A model generated the notes under the pieces. It was given only the letters and a program-made list of their open reading frames with translations, searched no databases and had not been told where the DNA came from. A DNA stretch of 64,000 bases from Cloacibacillus evryensis DSM 19522 (GTDB lineage: Bacteria; Synergistota; Synergistia; Synergistales; Synergistaceae): the NCBI RefSeq assembly GCF_000585335.1, contig NZ_KK073872.1:2843283-2907282 (forward strand), read 5' to 3'. Within the stretch, counting starts at the first letter, position 1. Every line of letters begins with the position of its first letter. Shown here piece by piece: positions 61,320-64,000 of the stretch. The position numbers and the translations under genes are program-made.

Positions 61320-62393
61320 TCAGGCGTATTCTCCCGTGGGATATATCTTCGCGCGCTCCTCCCCGCGCAGGACGCGCAAAGCGCCCGCGGCGAGCGATTC
61401 AAGCTCGTTTTCGCCGGGAAGGACGACGGTCTTGCCGAGGAATTTTATCTTCCTGCCGACCAGTTCCACCAGCTCGCGCGAGTGAGCCATGCCGCCGGTG
61501 AGGATCACCGCGTCGAGTTCGCCGTCAAGCACGGCCGCGAGCTCGCCTATCCCCTTCGCTATCTGGTAGACATAGGCGTCGAGCACCAATTTCGCGCGGG
61601 CGTCGCCCTCCGCCGCCTTCAATACTTCGCGCAGGTCGCGCGTGCCGAGATAGGAGACGATGCCCCAGCCCGAGAGCAGCTTACGGCGAAGTTCCGCCAG
61701 CGTATACTTCCCGCTGTAACAGAGTTCGACCACCGCGTCGACCGGCAGGCCGCCGGCGCGCTCCGCGGAAAATGGGCCGTCCGCCTTCGCTCCGATGACG
61801 TCGACGATCCTGCCGCGGTCGTGCGCGCCGATCGTCACTCCCGTGCCGAGGTGGGCGACGACGAAGCGGCAGTCTTCATAGCGTTTCCCGAACGCCGCCG
61901 CCGCTTTTCGTCCCATCGCCTTTTGGTTGAGCGCATGTACGAGGCTGCCGCGCTCGATCTCGGGCGCGCCGGATATGCGGGCCACGTCGGAGAGCTCGTC
62001 GACTGAAACCGGGTCGACGATATAGGCCCGGCAGCCCGAACATCCGGCGAAGCGCTCCGCGATGAAGGCTCCGAGGTTGGAGGCGTGTTCGCCGCGCGGG
62101 GCCTCCGTTAAATAATCTTTCATCGCGTCGTTGACGAGATATGTGCCGGAGGGCATCGGCGCAAGCAGGCCGCCGCGCCCCACCACGGCGTCAAAAACAT
62201 CTTCCGCAAAACCCGCTTCGGAGAGCGCCCGCGATATCAGCGCGCATCTCATCTCAAGCTGGTCGAGCACGGCGGCAAAGGCGGATCTCCGGACGTCCGT
62301 AAGTTCTACGCCCGCCTCGAAGAGCGGCCGCAGGTCCTCAAAGACCGCGATCTTCGTCGAAGTGGAGCCGGGATTTACCGCCAGTATTTTCAT
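61320..62393 (-). CDS. buk: Butyrate kinase
   Basis: Buk converts butyryl phosphate and ADP to butyrate and ATP. The protein starts MKILAVNPGSTSTKIAVFED and has VGRGGLLAPMPSGTYLVN, HASNLGAFIA, DPVSVDELSDVARISG, VAHLGTGVTIGAHDRGRIVD and ILTGGMAHSRELV, the ASKHA acetate/butyrate kinase set. The ATG at 62393 gives the family N-terminus. It follows ptb after 10 bases. Branched-chain acyl substrates from amino acid fermentation are also possible. Confidence 0.92.
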   Translation of the reverse strand: MKILAVNPGSTSTKIAVFEDLRPLFEAGVELTDVRRSAFAAVLDQLEMRCALISRALSEAGFAEDVFDAVVGRGGLLAPMPSGTYLVNDAMKDYLTEAPRGEHASNLGAFIAERFAGCSGCRAYIVDPVSVDELSDVARISGAPEIERGSLVHALNQKAMGRKAAAAFGKRYEDCRFVVAHLGTGVTIGAHDRGRIVDVIGAKADGPFSAERAGGLPVDAVVELCYSGKYTLAELRRKLLSGWGIVSYLGTRDLREVLKAAEGDARAKLVLDAYVYQIAKGIGELAAVLDGELDAVILTGGMAHSRELVELVGRKIKFLGKTVVLPGENELESLAAGALRVLRGEERAKIYPTGEYA

Positions 62394-62403
62394 AATATAA
62401 CGA

Positions 62404-63315
62404 TCATCTTCCGCCCGCGACCAGGCAGGAGAGCGCGATCCCGTAGAATTTCGTCTCCGGGTCGTCGGTGCGCGAGACGAGCACGATGGGCACCATCGCG
62501 CCGAGCACGACGCCGGCGAACTTCGCCTTACAGTAATGCACGAGGGTCTTGCAGTGGACGTTGCCGCATTCAAGGTTCGGGGCCAGCGTGAGGTCCACCT
62601 TGCCGGCGATGACGCTGTTTATCCCCTTATGCTCCGCGGCCTCCCTTGAAGCCACGACGTCTATCGCCATCGGCCCCTCGACGGTGCAGGTGCAGGGCAG
62701 TTCGTCAAACTCCCCGTCGCGCCAGGCGGCGACGAGGGCGGCGGCATCCACCGTCGACGGGATGTGCGGGTCCACGCGCTCGTTGGCCGCGATGCAGGCG
62801 ACGTTGACATGTTCGTAGCCGAGGGCGTGGATCGCCTTCAGGGCGTTTCTCAGGATGTGTTTTTTCTGGTCGAGCGTCGGCGTCACGATGAAGGCGGTGT
62901 CGGTACAGAACGAGAGATGGTGCTCTCCCGGGATCTCCATCACCGCGAGGTGGCTCAAAAGGTGCCCGGAGCGCAGCCCCTGCTCCCGGTCAAGCACGGC
63001 GCGCATAAAATCGGAGGTGTTGACGAGCCCCTTCATCAGGGCGTCGCCGCTGCCCTCGCGAACGAGCGCAACGGCCCTTTTCGCCGCCTCCTCCGGACTG
63101 CCGGCGTGGACGATCTCAGCCTTGCCCGCGATGCCCAGCTCATCAACCACGGGAGCGATTATCTTCTCGTCGCCGGTGAAGACCGCGTGTCCGAGCCCCT
63201 TGTCAAAGGCCATCTTCACCGCCTCTATGGTCTCCCTGTCCGCCGCCGCCGCGACGAGGCTGCTGCCGCTGAGACAGCCGCAGTTGTTTATCATTTCGTC
63301 AAAGGTCTTATACAT
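62404..63315 (-). CDS. ptb: Phosphate butyryltransferase
   Basis: Ptb exchanges CoA of butyryl-CoA for phosphate, feeding Buk. The protein starts MYKTFDEMINNC and has AAAADRETIEAVKMAFDKGL, GDALMKGLVNTSDFMRAVLD, SHLAVMEIPGEHHLSFCTDT, ANERVDPHIPSTVDAAALVA and GPMAIDVVASREAAEHKGI, the phosphotransbutyrylase pattern at 303 aa. ATG 63315 has better spacing from GGGGAGG than the ATG at 63321. Confidence 0.92.
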   Translation of the reverse strand: MYKTFDEMINNCGCLSGSSLVAAAADRETIEAVKMAFDKGLGHAVFTGDEKIIAPVVDELGIAGKAEIVHAGSPEEAAKRAVALVREGSGDALMKGLVNTSDFMRAVLDREQGLRSGHLLSHLAVMEIPGEHHLSFCTDTAFIVTPTLDQKKHILRNALKAIHALGYEHVNVACIAANERVDPHIPSTVDAAALVAAWRDGEFDELPCTCTVEGPMAIDVVASREAAEHKGINSVIAGKVDLTLAPNLECGNVHCKTLVHYCKAKFAGVVLGAMVPIVLVSRTDDPETKFYGIALSCLVAGGR

Positions 63316-63428
63316 CGACATTCCTCCCCGTTCATTTAAAGGATTCCCTCTTAAATATGAGACATTATAAAAATACGGGAACGACAAATCCGCCGAATAT
63401 TTGGCACACTCAACTAAGTAAATTATAC

Positions 63429-63434
63429 TATAAT
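63429..63434 (+). promoter_or_regulatory. Probable -10 before the MATE gene
   Basis: TATAAT occurs 37 bases before the GTG start at 63471, preceded by ATAC. TTGGCA at 63401 is too far away (22 bases) to be a normal -35. Confidence 0.4.
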
Positions 63435-63470
63435 GAGAGCGTAAGATTTGCATATGGGAGAAATTTTTAA

Positions 63471-64000
63471 GTGAAAACAAATAATACCGCGGCCCTCGGC
63501 ACAGCTCCGGTGGGGCCGCTGCTGCTGAAGTTATCTGTTCCGGCGATGGCGGGAATGTTTATGATGTCTCTTTATAATGTCGTTGACGCTTTCTTCGTCG
63601 GGCGCGGCGTGGGCGCGCTGGGCATCGCCTCCGTATTCGTTTCGTTTCCCGCGACGCTCGTCATCATGGCCGTATCGCAGACCTTCGGCGTGGGCGGAGC
63701 CTCCGTCATCGCCCGCGCGCTGGGGGCGGAAAGACATGACGAGGCCTCCGCGGCGCTCGGCACGATAATGACCTCCGGTCTCTTCTGCGCGCTCGCCATG
63801 ACCGCCGCGCTGATGATATTCACGCGGCCATTGCTGACGATGCTCGGGGCAACCCATGAGATCATCGAATCGTCGCTCGTCTACGCCGGCATCATCTTTC
63901 TCGGCACGCCGGCCTTCTTCATGATGATGGTCTTCAACAACCTCGTGCGCGGCGAGGGCAACACCCGCCTCTCCATGCTGAGCATGGCGATCTCCTCGGG
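63471..64000 (+). CDS. MATE-family efflux transporter (3' truncated by window)
   Basis: From GTG 63471 (GGGAG 10 bases upstream) the frame is open to the window end. It reads VKTNNTAALGTAPVGPLLLK, LSVPAMAGMFMMSLYNVVDA, FFVGRGVGALGIASVFVSFP, VSQTFGVGGASVIARALGAE and FNNLVRGEGNTRLSM, the N-terminal six helices of a MATE drug/Na+ antiporter. It is divergent from ptb. Confidence 0.9.
   Translation, partial: MKTNNTAALGTAPVGPLLLKLSVPAMAGMFMMSLYNVVDAFFVGRGVGALGIASVFVSFPATLVIMAVSQTFGVGGASVIARALGAERHDEASAALGTIMTSGLFCALAMTAALMIFTRPLLTMLGATHEIIESSLVYAGIIFLGTPAFFMMMVFNNLVRGEGNTRLSMLSMAISS

Overview
The window reads as a chromosomal segment of a Gram-negative anaerobe with high-GC core genes and AT-rich surface-polysaccharide genes. 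A Kdo/lipid A gene set, remB immediately before gyrB, butyrate kinase and phosphotransbutyrylase, and a Na+-pump decarboxylase beta subunit together suggest a Synergistota member, perhaps Cloacibacillus-like. That assignment is inference from gene content; no rRNA is present to settle it.

Layout. 1-8081: a tightly packed + strand Kdo/lipid A operon (LpxK fused to an LpxB-like domain, kdsA, kdsD, waaA with an apparent CUG start, an unrecognised conserved gene, kdsB, an ELM1-family gene). 8202-9632: a secreted tandem rhodanese. 9630-13240: an intergenic repeat made of many hairpins, interrupted by a decayed IS3-family element and a decayed IS110-family element. 13238-23666: housekeeping genes (rsmG, a C45-family hydrolase, an FGGY kinase, mtaB, rpsU-yqeY, a class V aminotransferase, an LpxB-like gene, remB-gyrB). 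23783-30663: accessory genes (BRO antirepressor-like, YdcF, a YwgA/HD pair, a possible HipA-like gene, a pRiA4b ORF-3 family gene, and an unknown pair whose second member may have a CheD/CNF-like fold).

30917-52994 is the surface-polysaccharide locus. The + strand half (rfbB, rfbA, an RffA-like transaminase, ATP-grasp, PglD-like acyltransferase, ketosynthase III, ACP, ketoreductase) looks like a pathway that builds dTDP-4-amino-4,6-dideoxyhexose and its N-acyl group. It meets the end of the - strand half with a 4-base gap. The - strand half runs from an extended -10 promoter at 53.09 kb through wzz, a PglF/CapD dehydratase, a Schlafen/AlbA-type regulator, a phosphoglycosyl transferase, a glycosyltransferase, a UDP-L-aminosugar triad, a 58-codon gene, more glycosyltransferases, an EpsG/Wzy-like polymerase and a Wzx flippase. 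The regulator gene carries four 11-bp tandem repeats. In the present state it is out of frame with its winged-helix domain, and loss of one repeat would restore the fusion, so it is a candidate phase-variable switch. GC changes inside rfbA and near the start of the ketosynthase gene suggest cassette exchange.

53136-64000: OadB-like subunit, DMT/MFS/DMT exporters, a second copy of the multi-hairpin repeat, CcdA-TlpA, an Asp/Glu racemase-family gene, an HdeD-like protein with a 32-aa membrane peptide upstream, ptb-buk, and the start of a MATE transporter.

The best candidates for something undescribed are: (1) the multi-hairpin intergenic element, whose 128-bp terminal modules sit at gene stop codons and whose stems differ between copies while remaining self-complementary; (2) the 11-bp-repeat switch in the polysaccharide locus; (3) the N-acyl aminosugar cassette with its own ketosynthase, ACP and reductase.
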